A stretch of DNA of 36,179 bases. Source: Comamonadaceae bacterium (lineage in GTDB: Bacteria; Pseudomonadota; Gammaproteobacteria; Burkholderiales; Burkholderiaceae_C). Numbering within the stretch: the stretch's first letter is position 1; each line of letters starts with the position of its first letter. The DNA lies in the NCBI GenBank assembly GCA_947451285.1, contig CANFYL010000008.1, forward strand, positions 1 to 36,179. Reading direction: 5' to 3'. The notes beneath the pieces were generated by a model that was given only the letters and a program-made list of their open reading frames with translations, did no database searches and had not been told where the DNA came from. Of this stretch, positions 8,801-16,964 are shown piece after piece. The translations under genes and the position numbers were made by a program.

Positions 8801-8973
8801 TCATGTGGAAACCCTTGACGCGCGATGGCGGCGCCATGGTGGTGCGACCGGTGAACTTATTTCAAAACACCACTTGGCTAGACCCCAATGTGCACCGCTA
8901 CGCACCAGCTGCACCGCGCAACGATGCCGTGATTCCCGACGACCGCATCGAGCCCTTTGCACGGGTTCGGTGA
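5890..8973 (+). CDS. GfcC (YjbG)-GfcD (YjbH) fusion protein
   Basis: The ATG at 5890 overlaps the previous stop. The 1027-residue product has a signal peptide (WVASLLGMACSVVVA, cleaved before Gln). Residues about 25-300 resemble GfcC/YjbG: RVVVDTPQRLSDWLL, a Gln/Leu-rich helix, and beta-grasp-like strands such as QIGDELVLPARS and QPDGRVQHVGLKAW before PGAWLWLP. A Gln/Asn/Ser-rich linker leads to a YjbH/GfcD beta-barrel from about residue 320 (NVGVLQTPTARMQEAGYFG) to the C-terminus, with family features such as FRWMEAGFRYTDISNRLYG, WRDMGGTGLFSAEYLVASK and WKPLTRDGGAMVV. In E. coli these are two proteins of about 250 and 700 residues. The joined length equals the sum, so this is a genuine fusion rather than a misread. 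It should bridge the periplasm and outer membrane. Function in polymer export or modification is inferred from family context. Confidence 0.85.
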   Translation: MNLRLPWHVWVASLLGMACSVVVAQTRVVVDTPQRLSDWLLHHDSLPGAPSYPLGLMWLTPEQKAWQLAQLQELQAQLQALQTSQAISSKAFQGLQQALKALPPTGRVRVAAAHAQWLGANPVRDPMLQIGDELVLPARSSTLRVMRSDGAVCDLPHQAGLFARHYVQACGADGAQGAAQSRTPIIALEPAVVPVPDWAWVVQPDGRVQHVGLKAWNATEQDQPAPGAWLWLPVAAPGDGQAAQRFNLAWAEWLGTQGVSDAVPAQAFAQHQVLLQAPAPQQPTDVQGGPLGPGQSVRQVENLTANTAAKTSDNFSHNLSNNPTPSNWGNVGVLQTPTARMQEAGYFGLGLHRTWPYTHTSVMLQPFRWMEAGFRYTDISNRLYGPEALSGNQSYKDKSMDLKLQLYGESAQWPALALGWRDMGGTGLFSAEYLVASKRSGAWDASLGMSWGYLASRANLGNPLSRLGGPAWDVRQNDVGQGGSLATRSWFHGPAALFAGLQYQSPWGLVLKAELDPNHYQAEPLGNVLPSKTPFNWGVVHQPWRGVALSAGMERGNTWSFGVTFLTDLSGLNMPKVTDPPLQARRTLNHLEQQQHTASAWPTHWTQTARDLQTHTQWQIDQMYMTPNTLVVDARDSNQPYPQRRLDKAMALLHRDAPPEVQEVVVQHHGVGGVLAVQHVNRNEWATAQTQAARTQDNMHVPNFGASPSAQPTYTARSTDGASALLPARRSTSYVEPGLDFIHTLGGPDAFVLYQFSAALHMGLKLPGDIELKALARMRLLNNYNKFTYDAPSNLPRVRTYLREYFQASPTTLSNLSLSQTGRATRDVYWAAYGGYFEEMFGGVGGEVLYRQPGSRWAVGADVNQVRQRGFEQRLAFQDYRARTGHVTGYWMTPFEGVQASLAAGQYLAGDKGATLTLTRVFANGATMGAFATKTNVPAAVFGEGSFDKGIFWSVPFDALLTSTARGTANFMWKPLTRDGGAMVVRPVNLFQNTTWLDPNVHRYAPAAPRNDAVIPDDRIEPFARVR

Positions 8974-9061
8974 GGCAGGCCCAGCCCATAGAATTGACAC
9001 ATGACCGAGTCCACGGCCCAAAGCCCGCGCCACGCTCAGAATTGAGGCACAAAGGAATTCA

Positions 9062-9748
9062 ATGAGAGAAGCTTCTAAAACCAACCAATACCGCGATGCG
9101 AGTTTTTTCTCGCAATACTTTGGCGGAACGGTGTTGGACATTGGCGCAGGAGAAGACTTGGTGTGTCCTCACGCCAAAGGCTTTGACATGGCCGACGGTG
9201 ATGCCAATCACCTCGATCGTTACTTTCCCCCCGAAAGTTTTGACACGGTGCACAGCAGCCATTCGCTAGAGCACATGCTGGACCCTGTGTTTGCATTGCG
9301 CAATTGGTGGAGCTTGGTCAAGCCAGGTGGTTATTTGGTGCTGGTGGTGCCAGATGAGGATTTGTACGAGCAAGGCATTTGGCCCAGTGTGTTCAGTTCA
9401 GACCACAAAACAACATATCGCCTCGACAAGACAGACAGTTGGTCGCCGGTGTCGTACGAGGTGCGTGGCTTGTGTGCGGCACTGCCTGATGCAGAGATTG
9501 TGTCTGCACAAGTGCAAAGCCATAACTTCGATTGGGCGCTGATGTTTCCCAAAGGGTTAGAGGTCAAGCGCAAGTACCCGCGCCATGTGAAGTTGCTCAT
9601 GAGTGTGCTCAAACGCTTGCCGGTCGTGAGCAAGTCGTGGGTGAAAAAATTCAAAATCCATTTGATTCAATATGGCTATCCCCTGGACCAGTCCACCTAC
9701 GATGCCTGCGTTCAAATTGAAGTGATTGTGCGCAAGCGTGCGCACTAA
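9062..9748 (+). CDS. Class I SAM-dependent methyltransferase
   Basis: The 228-residue protein has a Rossmann-type SAM site, VLDIGAGEDL (residues 24-33), a motif-IV-like segment FDTVHSSHSLEHMLDP, and LVKPGGYLVLVVPDEDLYEQG, all typical of methyltransferase type 11 proteins in polysaccharide clusters. A clear ribosome binding site, AAGGA at 9052-9056, supports the start. The C-terminal third is basic and may bind the glycan or membrane. It opens the plus-strand glycosyltransferase group and lies 5 bases before the GT2 gene. The substrate is unknown; O-methylation of a sugar or phosphate in the polymer is a reasonable guess. Confidence 0.8.
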   Translation: MREASKTNQYRDASFFSQYFGGTVLDIGAGEDLVCPHAKGFDMADGDANHLDRYFPPESFDTVHSSHSLEHMLDPVFALRNWWSLVKPGGYLVLVVPDEDLYEQGIWPSVFSSDHKTTYRLDKTDSWSPVSYEVRGLCAALPDAEIVSAQVQSHNFDWALMFPKGLEVKRKYPRHVKLLMSVLKRLPVVSKSWVKKFKIHLIQYGYPLDQSTYDACVQIEVIVRKRAH

Positions 9749-9753
9749 GGCAC

Positions 9754-10575
9754 ATGAGCAACTACACCCTCACGTTTGCCTGCTACAACCAGCTGGACTA
9801 CACCCAACAATTCATTGCCAGCTTAGACCGCAGCGAGGTTGATTTCTCGCGCATTGTGGCGGTGGACAACGGCTCGACCGACGGCACCCGCGAGTGGCTG
9901 GGCCAACAAGGTTTTGGTGCAGTGGTGTTGAACGACCGCAACTTGGGTTGCGGTGCTGCTTGGAACCAAGGGGCTTTGGCTTTGCAGTCGGAGTGGACGG
10001 TGGTGATGAACAACGATGTGGTGTGTGCCAAAGGCTGGATGCGCCACCTGCTGCAAGGCGCGCAGCAACACCAATTGCAAATTGCCAGCCCCGCGATGGT
10101 GGAGGGTGAGCTCAATTACGACTTGGCCGCTTGGGCCGCCGCGTCAGCCCAAAAAATGCAGGGCTACTGCCGTCACGGTGCACCTCACGCCGTGTGCATG
10201 GCCATTCACGAGAGTGTGTGGCAACAGATGGGCTACTTCATGCCCGTGCCCAAGTTGCTGGGTTATGAGGACGCGATCTTTTTTCAGCGTGCTTTAGAAA
10301 ACCACATACGCACAGGCACGGTGGGCGAGGCTTGGTTGCACCACTACGGCATGACCACACAAAAGGCGCTCAAGTTAGAAATGAATTTGCAGCAAAGCGA
10401 CAGCTTGGGCAACCGCAACCTGATGAAGCTGTACATGAACCAATCGTGGTGGGCGCGGAAAGTGGCGCGCCACGAACGTCGAAAGCTGTTGCGTGAAGCG
10501 CGTGCGCATGAGTTGCAGTCGTTTGGCATGACGGTGCATGGCGTTCGCGCATCGGGCGAACTGAACTGGTTGTGA
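9754..10575 (+). CDS. Family 2 glycosyltransferase
   Basis: The 273-residue protein shows a GT-A fold start (TLTFACYNQLDYTQQFIASL), the nucleotide-binding AVDNGSTDGTREWL segment, NLGCGAAWNQGA, and a DXD-like metal site MNNDVVC near residue 90. A later GYEDAIFFQRAL segment is in the position of the acceptor-binding/base region (the ED motif) of the family. It is cytosolic with no membrane span and would transfer a sugar from an NDP-sugar to the growing lipid-linked unit. The gene lies 5 bases after the methyltransferase stop and 13 before the DUF5672 gene, so it is one transcription unit with them. Confidence 0.85.
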   Translation: MSNYTLTFACYNQLDYTQQFIASLDRSEVDFSRIVAVDNGSTDGTREWLGQQGFGAVVLNDRNLGCGAAWNQGALALQSEWTVVMNNDVVCAKGWMRHLLQGAQQHQLQIASPAMVEGELNYDLAAWAAASAQKMQGYCRHGAPHAVCMAIHESVWQQMGYFMPVPKLLGYEDAIFFQRALENHIRTGTVGEAWLHHYGMTTQKALKLEMNLQQSDSLGNRNLMKLYMNQSWWARKVARHERRKLLREARAHELQSFGMTVHGVRASGELNWL

Positions 10576-10588
10576 GCCGAAGCCGCGC

Positions 10589-11539
10589 ATGCAAAAATCG
10601 CCATTGCATTTGCCTCAACTGACCTTGTGCTGTGTGGACAGCCAATATCCAGCACTTGGCTTTGAAGCCCTGCAAAAAACTTGTGCGGGCTTGTCATTTG
10701 CCAAGGTTTTGTTTTTTACCCGTGCAGACTTTGTGTTGCCCGCACATGCGATTGACAACTTGCAGGTGGTCACGCATGAGGTGATTCGCAACATCGAAGA
10801 CTATTCGCGCTTCATGCTCAAAGGCTTGCAGGCGTATGTGAAGACCTCGCATGTGTTGACCATTCAGTGGGATGGCTATGTGATCTACCCACAAGCCTGG
10901 CAAGATCAATTTTTGCAATACGACTACATGGGCGCGCCTTGGCCGCGCAAGAGTGGGTTATGGGTGGGCAATGGCGGTTTTTCGTTGCGCTCGGCCAAAC
11001 TATTGGCCGCTTTGCAAGACGATGCCATCGTCGCCATGCACCCAGAGGATGTGTGCATCTGCGATCAGCACCGCGGGTACTTGGAGGGCGAGTGCCGCCT
11101 TCAGTTTGCGCCGGTTGAGTTGGCCCAGGCGTTTTCTTTTGAATTTCTCGAACCAAAGGCACATGCCTTTGGGTTTCATGGCATGTCCAACTTTCCCAAA
11201 GTCATGCCGACCGCTGAGCTCACCGCGTTCATTGAGGCGATGCCCCCTGCCTTGATTTTCAATGGCTACTTTCAGCTGTTTGTGTTGAATGTGGTCAAGC
11301 TCAAGTCACGCCAACCAAGACATGCCTTGCAGAAAAAAACCTCCGATGTGGTGGCAACACTCGATGCACAGCGTTGGGCGAGCGAGGATGTGCATGAACT
11401 GATCAAAACTTTTGCCAAAGCGCGCTGCTTGCGCTTGGCTTGGCACCTGTTGCAGGCCAGGGCTGCGCACCAGGGCTGGACGGGTCAAAACATCAAGCTC
11501 GCGGTGAGAATGTCGTTGGCTTTCTTTTATCTCAAATGA
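10589..11539 (+). CDS. DUF5672 family protein, probable glycosyltransferase
   Basis: The 316-residue protein resembles the DUF5672 family found in polysaccharide clusters. Recognisable parts are LTLCCVDSQYPALGFEALQK near the N-terminus, VLTIQWDGYVIYPQAWQD, YMGAPWP, VGNGGFSLRSAKLLAAL, and a PEDVCIC motif followed by FGFHG. The WDGY and NGGFSLRS blocks have the look of a GT-A type donor site with an acidic residue near the metal position. No signal peptide or membrane span. Its stop overlaps the next start (ATGA at 11536-11539). The function as a glycosyltransferase is inferred from family and neighbourhood. Confidence 0.7.
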   Translation: MQKSPLHLPQLTLCCVDSQYPALGFEALQKTCAGLSFAKVLFFTRADFVLPAHAIDNLQVVTHEVIRNIEDYSRFMLKGLQAYVKTSHVLTIQWDGYVIYPQAWQDQFLQYDYMGAPWPRKSGLWVGNGGFSLRSAKLLAALQDDAIVAMHPEDVCICDQHRGYLEGECRLQFAPVELAQAFSFEFLEPKAHAFGFHGMSNFPKVMPTAELTAFIEAMPPALIFNGYFQLFVLNVVKLKSRQPRHALQKKTSDVVATLDAQRWASEDVHELIKTFAKARCLRLAWHLLQARAAHQGWTGQNIKLAVRMSLAFFYLK

Positions 11540-12717
11540 CCGACAAATCGATCACCATGCGCTGGACCACCTGGGTGTACTTGGTGCTGGTGTCTATTCG
11601 CTGCTTGTTTGTCGTGTGGCGAAGCGATCGGCCTCGCTACCGGGCTTTGATGCGCAGCTTGCATATGGCGCTGAGTGCTGGCGCACGCGGTGATTTCTTC
11701 AAACTACTGTTGGAGCAGTTGGTAATTCCCAACTACCGCTTGAAAGCCAACATCCAACTCGGGCGCCCCTCGTTGACGGTGTATCGAAAGTTTTTTGAAC
11801 TGATTCAATCGGTTGAATCGCGCGATGCACCTGCCTTGCAAGAAAGAAACAAGCCACGTTATTTGCTGATTCGCGATGGCGCCATGGGCGATGTGCTGAT
11901 GTTGACGCCTGTGGTGCATGCCTTGCACACTGCGCATGCGGGTGATGTTTCAATTGATGTGGCAACACATGCAGCCGTGGTGTTTGACCACAACCCATAC
12001 GTCAACCAAGTTTTGTCGCCCAAGCAATTGGCGCGTGGCGTGCGCACCTACGATGTGGTGGTCGACCTCAACGGTGTGTACGAGCGCATGCCCAATACCC
12101 ACCCAGTGAATGCCTATGCCAAAGTGGTGCTGGGTGCGGCTGACTTTGATAAAAAATTAGAGCTCTACCCCACGCCTGCCGATGTGACCTTGATCGACGA
12201 GGTGGTACAAAAAATTGGTGCGCCCTATGTGGTGGTGCATCAGTTCTCGCACGACTGGCCCAACCGAACCATTGCATCCGAAGTCTGGGCGCAAGCCTTA
12301 AATGCCATCACGGCCTCGGGCACGATGAAGGTGGTGTATGTGGGGACCTCGCAAGACTTGGCCCCTGTGCGCGATGCGCAGCACCTTGACCACCGGGCAC
12401 GCTACACCCTGCAGCAATTGAGCGTGCTGATAGCCAAGAGCCAAGGGTTCATCGGAGGCGACTCAGGACCTTCGCATGTGGCAGCCACCACCGACGTGCC
12501 CATGGCGGTTTTTTACACCTGCGCGCACCATGAGGCACGCATGCCCTTGCGAGCGGGCGGGCGGTTTTTGCCGATCTTTCCTCAGCTGGATTGCTATGGC
12601 TGCTTGACCCGCAGAACCCTTCCACGATTGGGCTATTTTTGCGAGCGTGGGGACAGTGCGTGCGTGAATTCATTCGATGGCATTGGCTTGACCGTGCGTG
12701 ATTTTTTCAAGCTTTGA
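11536..12717 (+). CDS. Family 9 glycosyltransferase (heptosyltransferase-like) with N-terminal hydrophobic segment
   Basis: The start at 11536 overlaps the previous stop by four bases; the frame is open upstream to 11440 but that lies inside the previous gene. The 393-residue product has an N-terminal hydrophobic segment (TTWVYLVLVSIRCLFVVW) that could anchor it to the membrane. It then shows the GT9 N-domain (YLLIRDGAMGDVLMLTPVVHAL) and the C-domain signature FIGGDSGPSHVAATTDVPMAVFY. GT9 enzymes include the ADP-heptose transferases WaaC/WaaF/WaaQ of LPS core, but the location beside an O-unit cluster fits a less specific role. A Cys-rich region near the C-terminus (DCYGCLTRR, FCERGDSACV) is also typical of some GT9 proteins. 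Confidence 0.8.
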   Translation: MTDKSITMRWTTWVYLVLVSIRCLFVVWRSDRPRYRALMRSLHMALSAGARGDFFKLLLEQLVIPNYRLKANIQLGRPSLTVYRKFFELIQSVESRDAPALQERNKPRYLLIRDGAMGDVLMLTPVVHALHTAHAGDVSIDVATHAAVVFDHNPYVNQVLSPKQLARGVRTYDVVVDLNGVYERMPNTHPVNAYAKVVLGAADFDKKLELYPTPADVTLIDEVVQKIGAPYVVVHQFSHDWPNRTIASEVWAQALNAITASGTMKVVYVGTSQDLAPVRDAQHLDHRARYTLQQLSVLIAKSQGFIGGDSGPSHVAATTDVPMAVFYTCAHHEARMPLRAGGRFLPIFPQLDCYGCLTRRTLPRLGYFCERGDSACVNSFDGIGLTVRDFFKL

Positions 12718-12741
12718 AACAGGTTTGACGCCACCTCTGAT

Positions 12742-13734
12742 ATGTATTTGATTGAAATTCAAAACGGTAAAATTTTTCGTGCCAATGCAGGCGAGACATT
12801 GTTGAGTGCTGCCTTGCGGGCCAACGTGTCATTGGCCTACAGCTGTCGCTCAGGCCGTTGCAGCACGTGTAAATGCAAGGTGCTCAACGGACAAACCAAA
12901 GCCTCGCATGACGAATTGGGGTTGAGCCAGCAAGATCGTGACGAGGGATGGGTGTTGAGTTGCGTGCGAGAGCCACTGACGGATGTGGCGTTGATTGCCG
13001 ACGACTTGCAGGATTTAGATCTCCCGCCTGCCAGGACCTTGGCTTGTCGGATTCAATCGTTGCAGTTGTTGACCCCAGATGTCATGAAAGTGGTATTGCG
13101 TCTACCACCTAAAAGCGATTTCCGTTTTCATGCAGGTCAGTACATCGAAGTGATGGGCAATGGTGGGGTGCGTCGCAGCTATTCGGTGGCCAATGCCATG
13201 AACGAGAGTCAGTGGTTAGAGCTGCACATCCGGCATGTGCCAGGCGGTGTGATGAGCCAATTTTGGTTTGACAAAGCCAAGGAGAATGACCTGCTGCGGC
13301 TCAACGGGCCCTTGGGTACATTTGTGGTGCGCCATGTGGCAGGCAATGACCTGGTATTTTTGGCCACGGGCACGGGCATCGCTCCGGTGAAAGCTATGCT
13401 GGAAAATATCCACACACTCGCCTCTGATCAGATGCCGCGGAGCGTGACCGTCTATTGGGGCGGGCGAGTGACGGGTGACCTGTATTGGCAACCACCGACG
13501 GAGTATGCGTGGCTGCAGTTCAAGCCTGTGCTGTCGCGTGAGCCCGCCTTTGCGGGGCGACAAGGTTATGTGCAACAAGCTTTTTTGTCTGAGCATTCTG
13601 ATTTGGCGCAAACGGTGGTTTACGCTTGCGGCTCGCCAGAGATGATTGCTGCAGCGAAAGAAGCCTCGATGTCTGCGGGTTTGCCAGACAACAGTTTTTA
13701 TGCAGATGCGTTTGTTAGCTCAGGCGTTGAGTGA
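12742..13734 (+). CDS. rfbI: CDP-6-deoxy-delta-3,4-glucoseen reductase (E3)
   Basis: The 330-residue flavoprotein passes electrons from NAD(P)H to the dehydrase E1 during C3 deoxygenation of CDP-6-deoxy-hexulose. A plant-type [2Fe-2S] domain is N-terminal, with Cys35, Cys40, Cys43 and Cys74 in the expected C-x4-C-x2-C-x(n)-C pattern. It is followed by an FAD domain (FHAGQYIEV, then RRSYSVANAM) and an NAD(P) domain (LATGTGIAPVKAML, and VYACGSPEMI near the end). This order is that of RfbI/DdhD/AscD. The gene comes immediately before rfbF, rfbG and rfbH, the same order as in Salmonella rfb loci. No missing cofactor residue is seen. Confidence 0.92.
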   Translation: MYLIEIQNGKIFRANAGETLLSAALRANVSLAYSCRSGRCSTCKCKVLNGQTKASHDELGLSQQDRDEGWVLSCVREPLTDVALIADDLQDLDLPPARTLACRIQSLQLLTPDVMKVVLRLPPKSDFRFHAGQYIEVMGNGGVRRSYSVANAMNESQWLELHIRHVPGGVMSQFWFDKAKENDLLRLNGPLGTFVVRHVAGNDLVFLATGTGIAPVKAMLENIHTLASDQMPRSVTVYWGGRVTGDLYWQPPTEYAWLQFKPVLSREPAFAGRQGYVQQAFLSEHSDLAQTVVYACGSPEMIAAAKEASMSAGLPDNSFYADAFVSSGVE

Positions 13735-13752
13735 CAACGAAGGGAGTTTGAT

Positions 13753-14526
13753 ATGAAGGCCGTGATTCTTGCCGGAGGTTTGGGAACGCGTTTGAGCGAG
13801 GAAACGTCGACTCGGCCCAAGCCCATGGTTGAAATTGGCGGCAAGCCAATTTTGTGGCACATCATGAAGATGTATGCCAGCCATGGCATCAATGACTTTG
13901 TGATTTGTTGTGGTTACAAGGGCTATGTGATCAAAGAGTACTTTGCGAATTACTTTCTGCACATGTCGGATGTGACGATTGACATGCGTTCTAACCAAAT
14001 GAATGTTCACCAAAAACGTGCGGAGCCGTGGAGTGTGACCTTGGTCGATACCGGCGATGAGTCCATGACCGGAGGCCGCCTGGGGCGTGTCGCGCAATAT
14101 GTGAAAGACGAAAAGGCTTTTTGCTTTACGTATGGGGATGGCGTCGGAGACATTGACATCAGCGCCACGATTGCGTTTCATCAACAGCACGGCAAAGACG
14201 CCACACTCACGGCCACGTATCCGCCAGGCAGGTTTGGTGCGCTCGATATTCGCAACGGCAAAGTTGAGAGTTTCAAAGAAAAGCCCAAAGGCGATGGCGC
14301 CATGATCAATGGGGGATTTTTTGTGCTCTCTCCCAATGTGCTCAAGTACATCAAAGGCGACGACACCACCTGGGAGCAAGAGCCACTGATGCAGTTGGCT
14401 GCCGATGGCCAATTGATGGCCTATGAGCACCAAGGGTTTTGGCAGCCCATGGACACCTTGAGGGACAAGCATTTGTTGGAATCCTTATGGGCCAAGGGAA
14501 CTGCGCCGTGGAAAACTTGGGACTGA
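13753..14526 (+). CDS. rfbF: Glucose-1-phosphate cytidylyltransferase
   Basis: The 257-residue enzyme makes CDP-glucose from CTP and glucose-1-phosphate, the committed step to CDP-3,6-dideoxyhexoses. The nucleotidyltransferase signature is [20 protein letters not shown] near the N-terminus, followed by [30 protein letters not shown] carries the metal-binding Asp, and later blocks include [20 protein letters not shown] and NGGFFVLSP. Its length matches RfbF/AscA/DdhA. A good ribosome binding site (AAGGGAG, about 6 bases upstream) precedes the ATG. The stop is 4 bases before the rfbG start. Confidence 0.95.
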   Translation: MKAVILAGGLGTRLSEETSTRPKPMVEIGGKPILWHIMKMYASHGINDFVICCGYKGYVIKEYFANYFLHMSDVTIDMRSNQMNVHQKRAEPWSVTLVDTGDESMTGGRLGRVAQYVKDEKAFCFTYGDGVGDIDISATIAFHQQHGKDATLTATYPPGRFGALDIRNGKVESFKEKPKGDGAMINGGFFVLSPNVLKYIKGDDTTWEQEPLMQLAADGQLMAYEHQGFWQPMDTLRDKHLLESLWAKGTAPWKTWD

Positions 14527-14530
14527 TGTG

Positions 14531-15607
14531 ATGGGCATAGATTCCAACTTTTGGCGCGGCAAGCGCGTATTGCTGACAGGCCATACGGGCTTCAAAGGAA
14601 GCTGGATGAGTCTGTGGTTGCAGGCATTGGGCGCGCAACTCAAGGGCCTGGCGTTAGAGCCACCGACGACGCCCAGTCTTTTCAACGAAGCGCATGTGGC
14701 CAGCAACATGGACAGCACCATCGGTGACATTCGTGACTACAACACGGTTCGTCACGTGTTTGACGATTTTCGACCTGAGGTGGTGATTCACATGGCCGCA
14801 CAACCCTTGGTTCGCTTGTCGTACCAAGATCCTGTGATGACCTATGCCACCAACGTCATGGGCACTGTGCACGTGCTGGAGGCTGCACGTCACACCCAGA
14901 GCGTGCGTGCACTGGTGAATGTGACCACCGACAAATGCTACGACAACAAAGAGTGGGTTTGGGGTTACCGAGAGGATGAGCCGATGGGGGGGCACGACCC
15001 CTACAGCAACAGCAAAGGGTGCTCGGAGTTGGTCACCAGTGCTTATCGGAATTCTTTTTTCAACGATTCGTCGATGGCCCTGGCCTCCGCGCGTGCGGGC
15101 AATGTGATTGGTGGTGGCGATTGGGCGGTGGACCGTTTGGTTCCAGACATCCTGCGTGCCTTTGAACGTGGACAGCCGGTCACGGTTCGCAACCCGCAGG
15201 CGACGCGCCCTTGGCAGCATGTGCTTGAGCCCTTGAGTGGTTACTTGAGTTTGGCTGAGCGTTTGCATCAAGAGGGACAAGCGTTTGCACAAGCTTGGAA
15301 CTTTGGCCCTCACGATGACGACGCAAAACCGGTGAAGTGGATTGTGGAGCGCATGGTGGCTGATTGGGGTCAAGGCGCTTCTTGGGTGCAAGATGAGGGC
15401 GTTCATCCGCATGAAGCCAATTATTTAAAGCTTGATATTTCCAAAGCCCAAAACCGCTTGATGTGGACGCCCCAATGGACTTTGCCAACAGCGTTAGAAA
15501 AAATCACAAGCTGGCACCGTGCCTGGTTGGCGCGTCAAGATATGCAAGCGCTGTGTCTCGAACAGATTCAGCAATACACACACACCATGCATGAAAATCC
15601 CCGATAA
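14531..15607 (+). CDS. rfbG: CDP-glucose 4,6-dehydratase
   Basis: The 358-residue short-chain dehydrogenase converts CDP-glucose to CDP-4-keto-6-deoxyglucose. The NAD site is [17 protein letters not shown], and the catalytic parts are [12 protein letters not shown] (Thr-Asp-Lys) and the Tyr-x3-Lys of [30 protein letters not shown] and [15 protein letters not shown] are signatures of this subgroup. An in-frame GTG lies one codon before the ATG at 14531; the ATG is preferred. It sits between rfbF and rfbH as in other CDP-dideoxysugar clusters. Confidence 0.95.
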   Translation: MGIDSNFWRGKRVLLTGHTGFKGSWMSLWLQALGAQLKGLALEPPTTPSLFNEAHVASNMDSTIGDIRDYNTVRHVFDDFRPEVVIHMAAQPLVRLSYQDPVMTYATNVMGTVHVLEAARHTQSVRALVNVTTDKCYDNKEWVWGYREDEPMGGHDPYSNSKGCSELVTSAYRNSFFNDSSMALASARAGNVIGGGDWAVDRLVPDILRAFERGQPVTVRNPQATRPWQHVLEPLSGYLSLAERLHQEGQAFAQAWNFGPHDDDAKPVKWIVERMVADWGQGASWVQDEGVHPHEANYLKLDISKAQNRLMWTPQWTLPTALEKITSWHRAWLARQDMQALCLEQIQQYTHTMHENPR

Positions 15608-15617
15608 ACGAGATCCT

Positions 15618-16964
15618 ATGACCACCACTTCCCCTGTGCAATTTGTTAAAAAATCTCCTGATGCATTGCGACGTGAGATTGCCGCTTTGGTGCAAGAGTT
15701 TGCAGACATCACACAAGCGCCACAAGCCTTTGTACCAGGGCAAACACCTGTGCCCGTGTCTGGCAAGGTCATTGGCGCCAAAGAGCTTCAACTGATGGTC
15801 GAAGCCAGCCTGGACGGTTGGTTGACCACAGGACGCTTCAATGCGGAGTTTGAAAAACGCTTGGCCCACTACTTGGGTGTGAAATACCTGATCACGGTCA
15901 ACTCAGGTTCATCCGCCAATTTGGTGGCGTTTTCAGCCCTGACTTCTCCCAAGCTGGGTGAGCGTGCCATTCAAAAAGGCGATGAGGTGATTGGTGTTGC
16001 GGCTGGTTTTCCAACGACGGTCAATCCAATTTTGCAATTTGGTGCAGTCCCTGTGTTTGTGGATGTTGATTTGCAGACGCACAACATTGACGCCTCAAAA
16101 ATTGAGGCGGCCATCACGCCCAAAACCAAAGCCATCATGCTGGCCCATTCCTTGGGTAATCCGTTCAACGTGGATGTGGTGACGGCACTGTGCAAAAAAT
16201 ACAAGTTGTGGTTGGTGGAAGACTGTTGTGACGCGTTGGGCGCCACCTACAAGGGGCAGTTGGTGGGCACCTTTGGCGATATCGCCACCTTGAGTTTTTA
16301 CCCAGCGCACCACATCACCATGGGCGAAGGTGGCGCAGTGTTCACCAACAACGCGGAGCTGAAGCTGATCGCCGAGTCCTTTCGTGACTGGGGGCGCGAT
16401 TGCTATTGCCCACCCGGTAAAGACAACACCTGTGACAAACGGTTTTGTTGGAAGTTGGGCGATTTGCCTGAGGGCTATGACCACAAGTACACCTACAGCC
16501 ATTTGGGCTACAACCTCAAGATCACCGACATGCAAGCGGCCTGTGCCTTGGCGCAATTGGATCGGGTGGATGAGTTCATTGCCAAGCGCAAAGCAAATTT
16601 CGCTTACCTCAAAGGTCGGTTACAAGCCTGTTCAGAGTTTTTGCATTTGCCTGAAGCCACGCCGCATTCCGACCCTTCGTGGTTTGGTTTTCCTGTGGTC
16701 CTGAAAGAAAGTTCAGGCGTCAAGCGGGTGGATCTCTTGAGCTACTTGGATCAAAACAAAATTGGCACACGTTTGCTGTTTGCTGGCAATTTGACCCGAC
16801 AGCCCTACATGATCGGAAAGAATTACCGCATCAGCGGTGATTTGACCCACACAGACACGGTGATGAATCAAACCTTCTGGTTGGGGGTGTATCCAGGCTT
16901 AGAGGCCGAGCATCTGGATTACATCGTTGACAAATTGGAAGAGTTTTTTGGTTTGAATTTCTGA
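15618..16964 (+). CDS. rfbH: CDP-4-keto-6-deoxy-D-glucose 3-dehydrase (E1)
   Basis: The 448-residue PMP-dependent iron-sulfur dehydrase removes the C3 hydroxyl together with RfbI. It resembles DegT-type aminotransferases but shows [14 protein letters not shown], where His (231/232) replaces the usual PLP-binding Lys, the hallmark of E1. The [2Fe-2S] pattern C-x57-C-x-C-x7-C is met exactly by Cys204, Cys262, Cys264 and Cys272. Nearly every segment reads like Salmonella RfbH, for example [20 protein letters not shown] and [14 protein letters not shown]. Start at 15618 (MTTTSPVQF) is chosen because the family begins about here; earlier in-frame starts at 15591 and 15519 overlap rfbG. The last base of its stop codon is the first base of the next gene. 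Confidence 0.96.
   Translation: MTTTSPVQFVKKSPDALRREIAALVQEFADITQAPQAFVPGQTPVPVSGKVIGAKELQLMVEASLDGWLTTGRFNAEFEKRLAHYLGVKYLITVNSGSSANLVAFSALTSPKLGERAIQKGDEVIGVAAGFPTTVNPILQFGAVPVFVDVDLQTHNIDASKIEAAITPKTKAIMLAHSLGNPFNVDVVTALCKKYKLWLVEDCCDALGATYKGQLVGTFGDIATLSFYPAHHITMGEGGAVFTNNAELKLIAESFRDWGRDCYCPPGKDNTCDKRFCWKLGDLPEGYDHKYTYSHLGYNLKITDMQAACALAQLDRVDEFIAKRKANFAYLKGRLQACSEFLHLPEATPHSDPSWFGFPVVLKESSGVKRVDLLSYLDQNKIGTRLLFAGNLTRQPYMIGKNYRISGDLTHTDTVMNQTFWLGVYPGLEAEHLDYIVDKLEEFFGLNF

Noticed and set aside
8994-8999. Perfect TTGACA before the 9062 methyltransferase
   Set aside because: No -10-like hexamer occurs at 16-18 bases downstream, so it is not supported as a promoter.
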